DNA of 64,000 nucleotides from Flagellimonas chongwuensis (lineage in GTDB: Bacteria > Bacteroidota > Bacteroidia > Flavobacteriales > Flavobacteriaceae), in contig NZ_WYET01000001.1 of assembly GCF_013376415.1 (NCBI RefSeq), positions 1 to 64,000 of the forward strand. The letters run 5' to 3'. The notes beneath the pieces were generated by a model. The model saw only the letters and a list, made by a program, of their open reading frames with translations, was not told where the DNA came from and did no database searches. A program made the position numbers and the translations under genes. Shown in pieces: positions 8,448 to 18,127 of the stretch (position 1 is the stretch's first letter; each line of letters begins with the position of its first letter).

Positions 8448-9389
8448 CTAAAATGTAGGCGCCTCCTTCTGTTTTTGGGAAGTTTTAAACTCGTATCGGA
8501 CAAACAATTCGTGTGACCCTCCCGTATAGCTCGCCAAATTGGAAGTAGTTAGGTCGTAAGCATAACCGGCACTAAAATTCGGGTTGATCTGCATTCCCAA
8601 CAAGGTTGAAAACGAATCGTCCCAGCGGTAAGCCAATCCAACGGTGAACGTTTCCCTAAGCATGGCGTTCACGGATAAATCGGCTATAATTGGCGCCCCT
8701 GGAACCCATTTCACAAAAAAAGCTGGTTTAAGTTTCACATCCGGGGTCAAATCCACCACTTTTCCACCAATAAAGTAATAATGCAAACGCTCCGCAGCGA
8801 TTTCCTGCTCCTCCCCATCATAATGTTTTTGTGAAAAGAAATTGGGTATGGCAAATCCTAAATAGCCTTTCTTCGTATCATAATAAAGACCTGCTCCAAT
8901 GGTTGGGAAGAATTTGCTCTTGATATTATTTTGAAAAGCCACATCGGCATCTTCGATAAGTCCTTTAGAGAAGTCCACATCAAAAATGCGACCTCCGAGC
9001 TTCATCCCAAAGGATAATTTGCTATTGGCACTATCCAACTGAATGGTGTACGAAACGTTTCCATCCACCGATATTTCGGAGGAAGGCCCCAATGCATCAC
9101 GAGAAATGATGCCTCCCACCCCTAGTTTATTTTCCAAGGGCATATCCACGGCAAGCACCTGCGTATTGGGAGCTCCATTTACACCTACCCATTGCGAACG
9201 GTGCAACAACAATGCGGTTAAATGACCATTATTGCCAGCATATGCCGGATTAACGCTCATGGTGTTGTACATGTATTGCGTAAACTGCGGGTCTTGCTGA
9301 GCATATCCAAAAATGGAGCATAGGACAAGCATTAGCACAAGTACATGCTTACCTCCGGTTATTTTATATTTTGATGAAACCAACTCCAT
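8448..9389 (-). CDS. PorP/SprF family T9SS outer-membrane protein
   Basis: This 313-residue protein has an N-terminal signal ending SIFGYAQ (about residue 31), then the diagnostic DPQFTQYMYNTMSVNPAYAG and LHRSQWVGVNGAPNTQ motifs near the start of the barrel. The rest is a barrel with glycine/aromatic alternation (GGRIFDVDF, AGLYYDTKKGYLG, AYRWDDSFS). It begins 3 bp after the stop of the large DUF11 adhesin, so the pair is an operon and this protein is the likely export/attachment partner of that adhesin. It is more typical of the family than the PorP at 2836 (DPQFTQYMYN is the classic signature). Confidence 0.92.
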   Translation of the reverse strand: MELVSSKYKITGGKHVLVLMLVLCSIFGYAQQDPQFTQYMYNTMSVNPAYAGNNGHLTALLLHRSQWVGVNGAPNTQVLAVDMPLENKLGVGGIISRDALGPSSEISVDGNVSYTIQLDSANSKLSFGMKLGGRIFDVDFSKGLIEDADVAFQNNIKSKFFPTIGAGLYYDTKKGYLGFAIPNFFSQKHYDGEEQEIAAERLHYYFIGGKVVDLTPDVKLKPAFFVKWVPGAPIIADLSVNAMLRETFTVGLAYRWDDSFSTLLGMQINPNFSAGYAYDLTTSNLASYTGGSHELFVRYEFKTSQKQKEAPTF

Positions 9390-9392
9390 TTT

Positions 9393-12300
9393 TTATCTGT
9401 TTAAATACAACCAATCTGTTCTTGGTTCCGAGCCATCGCCCAAATCCAGCACATAATAATAGGTTCCCACGGGCAACTGGTCTTCGGGCTGGACCATAGC
9501 ACGACCGTTCGGTGTACCGTCCCAATCATTTTTATAGGATTTTGTCTGGTACACAATATTTCCCCATCGGTTGTATACTTGAAGTGTATTGTTTGGATAA
9601 CGACCTAGGCAATCAATCTTAAAGTAATCGTTGACCCCATCTCCATTGGGAGAAAACTCGTTATAGACCACTAAGCAACTTGGATCTACAAACGCTTCGG
9701 CCGAATTACTACTTTCATCTACATCCCATTGATCCACATAGGCCAAACTTACCCTGTTCACATAATCATCCATATCCACCACCTTAACGGTAAGCAGTAG
9801 CGTTGCGGTTTCAGAAACAAGCAGCGACTCAATCTCCCAAAATGAAGATTCAGCATCATAAGTTCCTACTGTGGTTTCCGAACTGATGAATTGATATCCC
9901 AATGGCAATTCTTCCTGAATGCCCAAATGGATAGCATCATCCACACCTTGATTGGTCACCGTTATTTCAAAAACAACCTCATCCCCTATATTGGGCATTG
10001 CATTGTCTACGTTTTTTGTGATTGAGATATCCGTGGTTTGAGGTATTACAAAGGCAGTTGCTTCGTCATCATCCGAAATACCGTCGTCAAAATCATCCTC
10101 CCCAATCCCTGTTGATGGGTCGCTGTCCGGGTCAGGATATAAAGTTGAGGAAACAAAAGCTTCGTTCACATACTCATTTTGCAGACCTGTTGGCGCATTT
10201 ACCACGGCCAAAATCTCCAAACTTTCCGTATCTTGATTTAATATGGTTCGGTTCACGTTCCAAATTCCTGAAGCCGAATTGTACACCCCGGCAGTAGAGG
10301 TGTGCGATTGGTAAGTGTAGCCGGGCGGCAACATATCCGTCACTGCGACACCCCTCGCATCGGATGGGCCGCTATTGCCAACACTCACCACAAAACGGAC
10401 TACCTCTCCCACGTTAGGGTTTTCATTATCTACAGTTTTTGAAAGTGACAAATCACTTAGTCCCTCTGGAACAGGTATCACGGTGGATTGATCGTCCTCG
10501 GAGCCCAAATTGTTATTAGGAGTAGAATCTGGATCATAGACATTTGAAGCAATAAGCTCGGCTGTATTCTTGTATTCACCGCTCGAAAGCACTATCGCCC
10601 TTACCTCCAAAGTTGCTGTAGCTGCATTTGCCAAATCCGGTAAATTCCATGTGCCAGCAATTTCATCATAAATTCCTGCTGATGTTGTTGCCGAAACAAA
10701 TTGATAACCGCTTTCCAATTCATCCTCTAAAATCAATCCGGAAGCATCGTTGGGGCCATCATTAAGTGCCTCAATGGTAAAAACAATCTCATCCCCTACT
10801 TCGGGATTCATATTATTGACGGATTTTGAAACCGAAATATCCGCCACATGTCTTGGCACGACCGTCAGTTCATCCTGATCATCTTCTGAAAGCACATCGT
10901 TGCCAGGGGTAGAATCAATATCGAGAAAAATGGAGTTTATCACCTCTGTACCTACCGTATAATCCCCTGAAGGATTTACTTCGGCAACAATTTGAAGCTC
11001 TATCTGTGATTCCAAAGCCAAATTGCCCACGTTCCAAATTCCGTTAGATGGATTAAATAAACCGCCTGAATCATCGGAAACATAGGTAAATCCATCTGGA
11101 AGCGTATTTTCAACAATAACTCCGATGGCATCGCTTGGCCCCTCATTGATCAAAGTAATGGTGAACAAAACCTCCGTTCCCACATCCGGGGAGGCGTTGT
11201 CGACAGTAATATCCAAGTTTAAATCTGCGGACGGAACGGGAGTAGTTCCAGCATTATCTTGGTCATTTTCAAAAATATTGTTGTTATTGGGGATAGAATT
11301 GGGATCGTACTGATCGGAAGAAAAAACCTCCGTAACGTTGAAGTAATCTCCTGAGTTGTTTACCGTGGCCACAATGGTAAGGGTTTCTGTACTTGTATCT
11401 TCCAGGGTACCATTAAGATTCCACATTCCGGAACCCTGGTTATAGATTCCCGCCGTGGTTCCGTGAGAAACATAAGTGTATCCATCCGGCAACACATCCA
11501 TCACCGCGACCCCGGTAGCATCACTTGGGCCCAAATTGGTAATGTTGATGGTAAAAATCACATCTTGCCCTACATATGGACTCAATACATTCACAGATTT
11601 CTGCAACAGCAAGTCGGCCACTGGAATTACAATGGGTTCCACGGTATCCTGATCATCTTCCGATTCGTTGTTGTTGTTCGGGCTCGAGTCCACATCCATC
11701 TCCGAAACGTTCGTCAACTCGGCAGTATTCGTATAATTTCCTGTTGGCAATACTTCTACGGTAATTTCCAAAGTTTCAGAAGCTCCGTTGGCCAAATCTC
11801 CTACGACCCATGAACCATTTGTCCCATTATAAGTACCCACTGAGGGGTTAGAACTGATTAATTGATAACCAGAAGTCAAAACATCGGTTACAACCACATT
11901 AGTGGCGTCACTTGGACCATCGTTTTGCACCGTGACCGTAAAAAGTATCTCCTCTCCCACTTCCGGGATGATTTGGTCTACCGTTTTGGCAACGGATATA
12001 TCTACCAATGGTACCGGTATCACCGATACACCATCTTGATCGTCTTCACCTGGGACATTGTTGTTCGGAGTTGAATCCGTATCCGTTTGATCATGAGCTA
12101 TAATTCCTGCCACGTTATCATAATCTCCAGAAGCGTTTACGTTGCAAAGGATACTTAAACTGGTTGAATCACCGCTTGCAACCGAACCCACATTCCAAAC
12201 ACCAGTAACTTCATCGTAAGCACCTCCACCATCGTCAGAAACATAGGTATATCCAGAGGGTAATAGATCCAATACCTCTACAGAAGTTGCTTCACTGGGA

Positions 12301-13538
12301 CCGTCGTTGGCCACCGTTAGGGTAAACCTTACATTGTCGCTCACCAAAGGCGGTGATTTATCAATAGTTTTGGTCAATGAGAGGTCAATTACCGGCACAG
12401 GCGTCAAAATAATTTCATCTTGATCGTCCTCGGTCGGAATATTGTTGTTGGGTGTTGAATCAATATCAAAAGCATCCGAAGCGATTATTTGTGCCGTATT
12501 GGTATAATTTCCCGAAGCATTTATATCAACTACAATGGTAAGTGTCTCCGTAGTTGCATTGCCCACGGCCCCAACTTGCCAAATCCCGGTAAGCGGGTCG
12601 TAAGTTCCCGTTGTTGCCGAATAAGAATCAAAGGTAAACCCAGACAGCAACTGGTCTTCTACCTGTACATTCTCTGCATCGTGGGGACCATTATTGGAAA
12701 CCGATATTTCAAAACTGATTTGTGAGCCTACGTTCGGGGACAAGTTACCACCGACCACGGATGTAACCAACGATAAATCGGCCTGAACTGGAGCGGCATC
12801 AATGTTATCCTCATCATCCTCGCTCTGGTCGCCATCATCATTGTTCGCAGTACTATCCTCATCAATTTGATCGGCATAAATTACTTCGGCCACATGAGTG
12901 TACTCTCCATTGGTTCCTGTTGGGGTAAGTACCGTGGCATTAAAGCTTAAAGCAACTGTGTTGCTCCCCACTGGCACATCAAATCCAAACCATGTTATTT
13001 TTTGTGAGCCATCCACAGAACCTGAATTATTGATTGCGGTAATACCGTTATAGCCTGAAGGAACAAAATATTCCACCACAACATTAGTGGCATCCACATC
13101 TCCAAAATTGCTCATGTTTACAGTGAAAGTTACCACTTCGCCAATATCGGGTTCGGTATTGCTCGCCACAATTTCCATTTCCAAGTCAATGCCCTGTATG
13201 GTAATCCCGACCAAATCTGAAGCAGTATCGCAGCTGGGCCCCGAAACAGTCCATTCGAAAACGTAATCTCCTGGCACCAAATCCAATAATTGAGTCTGGG
13301 GGTCATTTACATCATCGATGGTTACAGAAGATGGGCCAGATAAACGGCTCCAAGTTCCCAAACCGTCAACAGGTGCGGCATTGGCATCCATAAAAACGGC
13401 ATTGACCTGTGAAACGACCTGATTGGGTCCTGCGATAGCAACACAATCCTGTCCATATCCCACTTGAACCGAAGCTATACCAAGAAGGGTCAACACTAAA
13501 AAACACCTAAAAATTAGGGAGGATTGGGGTTTGTTCAT
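9393..13538 (-). CDS. Giant DUF11-repeat adhesin with gliding-motility C-terminal domain
   Basis: The 1381-residue secreted protein has a signal peptide (1-29, ends GYGQ), a PKD-like first domain (30-115), then nine DUF11-like Ig domains of about 115-130 residues. Each opens with a D-(I/L)-S-(L/V)-x-K-like strand and contains GPSDA and DLLPSGYTYVS-type motifs. Each ends with an acidic linker such as DSTPNNN-EDDQD, probably a Ca2+-binding turn. The last ~90 residues are the type B T9SS CTD (NEFSPNGDGVNDYFKI, YNRWGNIVY, WDGTPNGR). The role inferred from the family is surface adhesion or motility. The partner PorP gene follows after 3 bp. A minus-strand TAAGTTTG box at 13580-13587 is a possible promoter. 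Repeats are diverged at DNA level, unlike the adhesin at 1-2822. Confidence 0.9.
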   Translation of the reverse strand: MNKPQSSLIFRCFLVLTLLGIASVQVGYGQDCVAIAGPNQVVSQVNAVFMDANAAPVDGLGTWSRLSGPSSVTIDDVNDPQTQLLDLVPGDYVFEWTVSGPSCDTASDLVGITIQGIDLEMEIVASNTEPDIGEVVTFTVNMSNFGDVDATNVVVEYFVPSGYNGITAINNSGSVDGSQKITWFGFDVPVGSNTVALSFNATVLTPTGTNGEYTHVAEVIYADQIDEDSTANNDDGDQSEDDEDNIDAAPVQADLSLVTSVVGGNLSPNVGSQISFEISVSNNGPHDAENVQVEDQLLSGFTFDSYSATTGTYDPLTGIWQVGAVGNATTETLTIVVDINASGNYTNTAQIIASDAFDIDSTPNNNIPTEDDQDEIILTPVPVIDLSLTKTIDKSPPLVSDNVRFTLTVANDGPSEATSVEVLDLLPSGYTYVSDDGGGAYDEVTGVWNVGSVASGDSTSLSILCNVNASGDYDNVAGIIAHDQTDTDSTPNNNVPGEDDQDGVSVIPVPLVDISVAKTVDQIIPEVGEEILFTVTVQNDGPSDATNVVVTDVLTSGYQLISSNPSVGTYNGTNGSWVVGDLANGASETLEITVEVLPTGNYTNTAELTNVSEMDVDSSPNNNNESEDDQDTVEPIVIPVADLLLQKSVNVLSPYVGQDVIFTINITNLGPSDATGVAVMDVLPDGYTYVSHGTTAGIYNQGSGMWNLNGTLEDTSTETLTIVATVNNSGDYFNVTEVFSSDQYDPNSIPNNNNIFENDQDNAGTTPVPSADLNLDITVDNASPDVGTEVLFTITLINEGPSDAIGVIVENTLPDGFTYVSDDSGGLFNPSNGIWNVGNLALESQIELQIVAEVNPSGDYTVGTEVINSIFLDIDSTPGNDVLSEDDQDELTVVPRHVADISVSKSVNNMNPEVGDEIVFTIEALNDGPNDASGLILEDELESGYQFVSATTSAGIYDEIAGTWNLPDLANAATATLEVRAIVLSSGEYKNTAELIASNVYDPDSTPNNNLGSEDDQSTVIPVPEGLSDLSLSKTVDNENPNVGEVVRFVVSVGNSGPSDARGVAVTDMLPPGYTYQSHTSTAGVYNSASGIWNVNRTILNQDTESLEILAVVNAPTGLQNEYVNEAFVSSTLYPDPDSDPSTGIGEDDFDDGISDDDEATAFVIPQTTDISITKNVDNAMPNIGDEVVFEITVTNQGVDDAIHLGIQEELPLGYQFISSETTVGTYDAESSFWEIESLLVSETATLLLTVKVVDMDDYVNRVSLAYVDQWDVDESSNSAEAFVDPSCLVVYNEFSPNGDGVNDYFKIDCLGRYPNNTLQVYNRWGNIVYQTKSYKNDWDGTPNGRAMVQPEDQLPVGTYYYVLDLGDGSEPRTDWLYLNR

Positions 13539-13853
13539 AGTTTGGATGATGAGGTGTTCCTTACGTAGTAAGGCTTACCCAAACTTATCAAGAACAGGGT
13601 AGATTGGAGAAGTTATGTTGTATGGCAAGATGGTTTTGTTGTGAAATGGCACTTTAATGATGGAAAAAATATCCTACTTTAATTATAAATCCAAAAAGAA
13701 ATACACCTCTTCAATTGCCAACTTTATTGAATCTATATATATACTTTCACAATTGACAAAATTACCATCCACTATTAAGGAAATGCTAAAAAAATATGGA
13801 CATTAAGGAAATTACCCTTGCATAACAATGTTTTTTAATAGATTTGTTCTTGA
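13539..13853. other. Divergent promoter region
   Basis: This 315-bp gap separates the minus-strand adhesin operon from the + strand metal-uptake locus. It holds the candidate + promoter at 13817-13846 and a weaker minus-strand TAAGTTTG box at 13580-13587. No ORF or hairpin of note is seen in the AT-rich middle. Confidence 0.55.
13817..13846 (+). promoter_or_regulatory. Bacteroidota-type promoter giving an almost leaderless transcript
   Basis: CTTG (13817-13820), 18 bp, then TAGATTTG (13839-13846) fits the TTTG-N19-TANNTTTG consensus. The -7 box ends 7 bp before the ATG at 13854, so transcription should start at or within a few bases of the start codon. Confidence 0.5.
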
Positions 13854-14162
13854 ATGAAAAACAGTCGTTTTTTAAATAGTATCACCTTTGCGTTTCTTGC
13901 CCTGTTTTTGGCAACGAAGCTTGTTGGGCTCCATGTGCTTACCCACCACGACGATACGGAAGGGTATTTAGATCATTGTGCCATTTGTCACAATATCGCC
14001 TCCGATACTCATACGCCTGGCATTTTAACCGATTCTCATGAACCTATTTCCGAGCAAATTGAAATAGCTGTTCAACAGAACATTGATTCCAAGTACGATT
14101 TTCAGGTTTCTGGCACCTTGGCAACAAGCCAGCTCTTCTCGAGGCCTCCGCCAACAATCTAA
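13854..14162 (+). CDS. Small exported His/Cys protein heading a TonB-receptor locus
   Basis: The 102-residue protein has a hydrophobic N-terminus (residues 9-27) that could be a signal peptide or anchor. After it comes a cluster of potential metal ligands: HVLTHHDDTEGYLDHCAICH (two Cys spaced CxxC, several His and Asp), then THTP and SHEP. The C-terminus is Ser/Thr/Pro-rich. No named family is claimed. The ligand cluster and the position 218 bp ahead of a TonB receptor plus DUF4625-like lipoproteins suggest a metal-binding or metal-sensing accessory, which is inference. The ATG lies just 7 bp after a -7 promoter box, so translation may be leaderless. The gene is short, but signal, ligand spacing and promoter all support it. 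Confidence 0.65.
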   Translation: MKNSRFLNSITFAFLALFLATKLVGLHVLTHHDDTEGYLDHCAICHNIASDTHTPGILTDSHEPISEQIEIAVQQNIDSKYDFQVSGTLATSQLFSRPPPTI

Positions 14163-14380
14163 AAACCCATTCATTTTTTTCAACAAAAAGTCTTGGTCCT
14201 TTTTAAGGACTAAAGAAATTTGACTGCATTCAATATGTACAAAAGCGTGCTGTAATCGTATAGCTTTATCAACTGTCCATTGATGGATTCATTCAAACTT
14301 TTCTGAAACAATGCAATGGAGAATAAATCTAGAAGCTTCCTCTCTGGAGGCAATTTGAGAATCCCATAGTATTCCCTAAA

Positions 14381-16753
14381 ATGATTAAATACTTGCTATT
14401 CGCATGGCTGCTCATCAGTCTGTGCGTTTCGGCATCCGCTCAAGAATACCACACTATAAAAGGTATTGTCGTGGATGCAAATACTTCGGCACCTATTGCT
14501 GGGGTAAACATAATTGGAAAAAATCTATATGCAATTTCTGCGGACAATGGCGAGTTCGTCATAAAAACCGTTCCGGCTGGAAAATACCGCTTTGAAATTA
14601 CCCATATCGGGTATGGACATGAACATTTTACCGTGGAAATCGGTCGAGATGATGTCCAAGGGCTGACCATACGATTAAAGGAATCCGTCACAAATTTGGA
14701 TGGCGTGGAACTTCTTGGAAAAACGGAAAAACGAAAAGCCCAAGAACTCTCCACCATAACCGTGGGGGTGGATGAAGAATTCCTGAACAAGAATCGGGAA
14801 AACAGTTTAATGCAAACCCTAAAAAAGATTCCGGGGGTAAGCACTATAACAATCGGTGCCGGACAATCAAAACCTGTTATTCGTGGTTTGGGTTTCAACC
14901 GGGTTAGTGTGGTCCAGAACGGTATTAAGCACGAAGCCCAGCAATGGGGCAATGATCACGGCCTTGAAATTGATCAATACGGAATAGAAAGTATTCAGAT
15001 TGTCAAAGGTCCCGCATCCTTGGTCTATGGGTCTGATGCTATTGCAGGGGTCGTGGACATTCAACCCTCCAAAGTCCCATTGCCGAATTCGTTCAGCGGG
15101 GAGGTCAATCTATTGGGAGAGACCAACAACGACCTGATCGGCATATCTACCGGTATACAGGGCCGAAAACAGCATTGGTTCTACAGAGGTCGTTTAACCT
15201 ATAGGGATTATGCCGATTATAAAGTTCCCACGGACAGGATCAACTATGAAAACTACATTTTTGAGCTTCACGACAACAACCTCAGAAATACTGCGGGCGA
15301 AGAGATCAATACCAGTTTTAGTATTGGTTACATCTCGGACAATATAAAATCTGAAACCTTTTTTAGCAATGTTAACGCCAAGAACGGATTTTTTGCCAAC
15401 GCCCATGGTCTTGAGGTTCGCTCCTCTAGCATTGATTATGACCGCTCCAACCGTGATGTGGACCTCCCCTTTCATCGTGTGAACCATTTTAAGGTAACCA
15501 ACAATACTACCCTATATTTGTACCAACATACCTTAGAGCTTGATCTAGGCTATCAAAATAATCAGCGAGATGAAAATTCTGAGCCTGTTCCACATGGAAA
15601 CATGCCGACACCTCCCAATAGCAGGGAACGGATATTCACAAAAAATACATACTCCCTAAACCTTAAGGACACCTTCAGCCCCAATGACAAACACCATATA
15701 GTCCTTGGAATAAACACCGAATTACAAAATAACAATATTGGTGGCTGGGGATTCTTGATTCCAGCATACAATAGGTACTCTGCCGGAGTTTTCATTTATG
15801 ATCACGTTAAGCTGAACGATAATCTTCACCTCCAAGGAGGGCTACGTTATGATGCTGGCCTAATGGAGACCAAGGCCCATTTTGATTGGTTCCAAACCCC
15901 GATAGAAAACCCAGATGGTTCCACTTCCAGAGTATACTTACAACGGGCCCTGAATGAGAACATCGAATTTGGAAATGTAAGTGGTTCCCTTGGCCTGAGC
16001 TACATCCATAAAAACACTTCCTACAAGATAAATCTTGGCAAAAGCTTTAGAATGCCCTTGGCCAACGAACTGGCCTCTGATGGGGTAAACTACCATATGT
16101 ACCGATATGAGAGGGGCAATATGAACCTTGACCCCGAACAATCCTATCAGTTGGATATTGATATTGATCATTCCTCTTCGAAATTCAATATTGGGGTTAG
16201 CCCATTTGTGAATTTCTTTGAGAATTTTATTTACCTGAACCCAACCCCCAATTATTATGAAACCTTGCAAATTTACGAGTACACCCAAAGTAAGGTGTTC
16301 CGGTTTGGTGGGGAGGCTCGTGCCGGAATCAATGTAACTCCGATGCTACGGTTGGATTCGTCTGTCGAGTATGTGTATTCCAGACAGACCAGCGGACCCA
16401 AAAAAGATTTTACCATTCCGTTTTCGCCTCCGCTCTCGGGATTGTTCTCGGCCAGTTATCAATTCAAGGATATCGCCTTTATGCAATCACCTCAGTTTAC
16501 GGCTGATTTTAGGGTAACAGCCGCCCAAAATGATATTGTGCCACCAGAAGAGGTTACCGATGGGTACCAAGCGCTCAACCTTTCGGCCAACACAAAAATC
16601 CAACTCTTTGGCAAGGGAAAACCAGCACAATTGCGCATCAAACTAAACAATGTATTCAATACCGAATACTACGATCATACCAGTTTTTACAGGCTCATCG
16701 ATGTTCCAGAACCTGGCAGGAACCTTTCAGTTTCGATGACCATACCATTTTAA
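14381..16753 (+). CDS. TonB-dependent outer-membrane receptor (predicted metal uptake)
   Basis: The 790-residue receptor has a signal peptide (1-20, ends SASAQ), a carboxypeptidase-regulatory-like domain (about 24-105: IKGIVVDANTSAPIAGVNI), a plug (about 120-230) with IRGLGFNRVSVVQNG and IVKGPASLVYGSDAIAG, and a 22-strand-type barrel ending NLSVSMTIPF. TonB-ExbBD energy drives import of the bound ligand through the barrel. Several His-containing plug/loop segments (KHEAQQWGNDHGLE, PVPHGNMPTPP) and His-rich neighbours on both sides favour a transition metal such as zinc or copper over a glycan; no SusD gene follows. The substrate is inference. The two lipoproteins start 9 bp and about 0.9 kb downstream. 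The 218 bp upstream holds a small hairpin (GTCCTT 14197-14202 / AAGGAC 14206-14211) without a T-run. Confidence 0.85.
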   Translation: MIKYLLFAWLLISLCVSASAQEYHTIKGIVVDANTSAPIAGVNIIGKNLYAISADNGEFVIKTVPAGKYRFEITHIGYGHEHFTVEIGRDDVQGLTIRLKESVTNLDGVELLGKTEKRKAQELSTITVGVDEEFLNKNRENSLMQTLKKIPGVSTITIGAGQSKPVIRGLGFNRVSVVQNGIKHEAQQWGNDHGLEIDQYGIESIQIVKGPASLVYGSDAIAGVVDIQPSKVPLPNSFSGEVNLLGETNNDLIGISTGIQGRKQHWFYRGRLTYRDYADYKVPTDRINYENYIFELHDNNLRNTAGEEINTSFSIGYISDNIKSETFFSNVNAKNGFFANAHGLEVRSSSIDYDRSNRDVDLPFHRVNHFKVTNNTTLYLYQHTLELDLGYQNNQRDENSEPVPHGNMPTPPNSRERIFTKNTYSLNLKDTFSPNDKHHIVLGINTELQNNNIGGWGFLIPAYNRYSAGVFIYDHVKLNDNLHLQGGLRYDAGLMETKAHFDWFQTPIENPDGSTSRVYLQRALNENIEFGNVSGSLGLSYIHKNTSYKINLGKSFRMPLANELASDGVNYHMYRYERGNMNLDPEQSYQLDIDIDHSSSKFNIGVSPFVNFFENFIYLNPTPNYYETLQIYEYTQSKVFRFGGEARAGINVTPMLRLDSSVEYVYSRQTSGPKKDFTIPFSPPLSGLFSASYQFKDIAFMQSPQFTADFRVTAAQNDIVPPEEVTDGYQALNLSANTKIQLFGKGKPAQLRIKLNNVFNTEYYDHTSFYRLIDVPEPGRNLSVSMTIPF

Positions 16754-16762
16754 TTAATCCAA

Positions 16763-17572
16763 ATGAAGTTTAACACCAAAAACAGAAACAACATGAAAAC
16801 TAATTTTAAATCTTTGGCAATTATCGCATTGGGAGCTTTTGCTTTACATTCTTGTAGCAGTGACGATGATGGGGGCTCTTCTGTAGCTGCACCCGAAATT
16901 TCGAATTTTGAATATGGCGAAGGAAGTTCACACTCAACAGAGCAAGTGGCCTACAAAGGTTCGGATATCCATCTAGAAGCTGAAATCAATGCTCCCGGAA
17001 CGGTAAGCAGTATCGAATTGAGCATTCACGGACATGACCTTGAAGTAGGAGAAGGTGAAGTGGAATGGGATTTTGAGCAGACCTATACCGATGCCAGCTA
17101 TTTGGTAATCAACCCAACATTTCACGAGCATGTGGACATCCCTTCGGATATTCCATCTGGTGAATACCATATTACTTTGACCGTTACAGATGAATTGGGG
17201 AACAGCACCGAGGTCGAAGGCCATGTAGACATTATGGACGCCATCTCATTAAGTGCATTTTCCATTGATGAGACCGTAGTTCGCGGTACAGATATGCATG
17301 CAGAATTTATGATCAATGCGGTTAACGGAATCCATGAAATTACGGTCGACATTCATGGACACGACTTGCCTGTAGGTGAAGGAGAAGTGGAATGGGACTT
17401 TGAGCAAACATATTCCGAAGGATATCACGAATTGTCCGAAGCAGAGTTCCATGAGCACATCGATGTTCCTGCAACTGCCCCAGCAGGCGAATACCATATT
17501 CTTTTTACAATCGAAGATGAAGAAGGAAACACCGTTGAATACGAAACACATATTGATGTAACTGCATCATAA
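16763..17572 (+). CDS. Two-domain DUF4625-like lipoprotein
   Basis: The 269-residue lipoprotein has two similar domains of about 110 residues (roughly 45-150 and 155-265). Both contain HGHDLxVGEGEVEWDFEQTY, then EFHEHxDxP or TFHEHVDIP, and GEYHI. The repeated HGHD, HEH and acidic residues look like a metal-binding set; the fold resembles the DUF4625 family of Bacteroidota lipoproteins. The start at 16763 gives a 15-residue hydrophilic extension. An ATG at 16793 (MKTNFKSLAIIALGAFALHSC) gives a standard lipoprotein signal and may be the real start. It lies 9 bp after the TonB receptor, so it is cotranscribed and probably delivers or buffers the receptor's ligand. A strong terminator follows at 17581. 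Confidence 0.75.
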   Translation: MKFNTKNRNNMKTNFKSLAIIALGAFALHSCSSDDDGGSSVAAPEISNFEYGEGSSHSTEQVAYKGSDIHLEAEINAPGTVSSIELSIHGHDLEVGEGEVEWDFEQTYTDASYLVINPTFHEHVDIPSDIPSGEYHITLTVTDELGNSTEVEGHVDIMDAISLSAFSIDETVVRGTDMHAEFMINAVNGIHEITVDIHGHDLPVGEGEVEWDFEQTYSEGYHELSEAEFHEHIDVPATAPAGEYHILFTIEDEEGNTVEYETHIDVTAS

Positions 17573-17580
17573 AACCAATT

Positions 17581-17618
17581 GCCGCATGGCACTTGAATGC
17601 CATGCGGCTAATTTTTTT
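17581..17618 (+). terminator. Perfect 11-bp terminator between two lipoprotein genes
   Basis: GCCGCATGGCA (17581-17591) pairs perfectly with TGCCATGCGGC (17598-17608), followed by TAA and seven T. The next gene of the same locus starts 5 bp after the T-run. The hairpin should therefore reduce expression of the second lipoprotein unless it has its own promoter, or it may simply protect the upstream mRNA 3' end. Confidence 0.9.
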
Positions 17619-17623
17619 AAAAA

Positions 17624-18106
17624 ATGAATATGAAATCGATTATCAAATATTTACGGATTCTTCCTTTGATAATGATGCTAGCATCTTGTTCCAGTAGTGA
17701 CGATAGTGGTGTTGACGAGGAAAAACCATCCATAACAATTAATTATGATGGTGGATTTCCCCAAGCTTGTGAAGTCCTGGAAAGGGGAAACACCTACACC
17801 TTTAAGGCTCGAGCGACAGATAATCTTGCGCTTGCTGCTTACAGTTTGAACATCCATCACAATTTTGACCATCACACACATGATGACCAAGGCGCCCAAT
17901 GTGAACTGGAACCTACTAAGGATGCAGTGAACCCTATGATTTATATAGAGAATTTTGATGTTGAAGAGGGCGCCACTTCATATGAAATCAACGTTTCAAT
18001 TGACATTCCAGAAGATATTGACCCCGGGGATTATCACTGCTCCTACTCCGTAACCGATGTTACCGGTTGGCAAAGCAGAACCTCTGTAGACATTAAGATA
18101 CTATGA
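17624..18106 (+). CDS. DUF4625-like lipoprotein, single domain
   Basis: This 160-residue protein has a lipoprotein signal (1-22, lipobox LASC) and one Ig-like domain related to those of the upstream protein. Shared elements are a Ser/Asp linker after the lipid Cys, an NIHHNFDHHTHDDQG His/Asp cluster in place of HGHD, and a terminal GDYHCSYSVTD strand. Two extra Cys (FPQACE and AQCELE) are present. It likely works beside the 16763 lipoprotein in periplasmic or outer-surface metal handling, inferred from ligands and position. It starts 5 bp after a strong terminator, so its level may be set by readthrough. Confidence 0.72.
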   Translation: MNMKSIIKYLRILPLIMMLASCSSSDDSGVDEEKPSITINYDGGFPQACEVLERGNTYTFKARATDNLALAAYSLNIHHNFDHHTHDDQGAQCELEPTKDAVNPMIYIENFDVEEGATSYEINVSIDIPEDIDPGDYHCSYSVTDVTGWQSRTSVDIKIL

Positions 18107-18127
18107 TCTTTTCTAGTTAGTTTGAAG

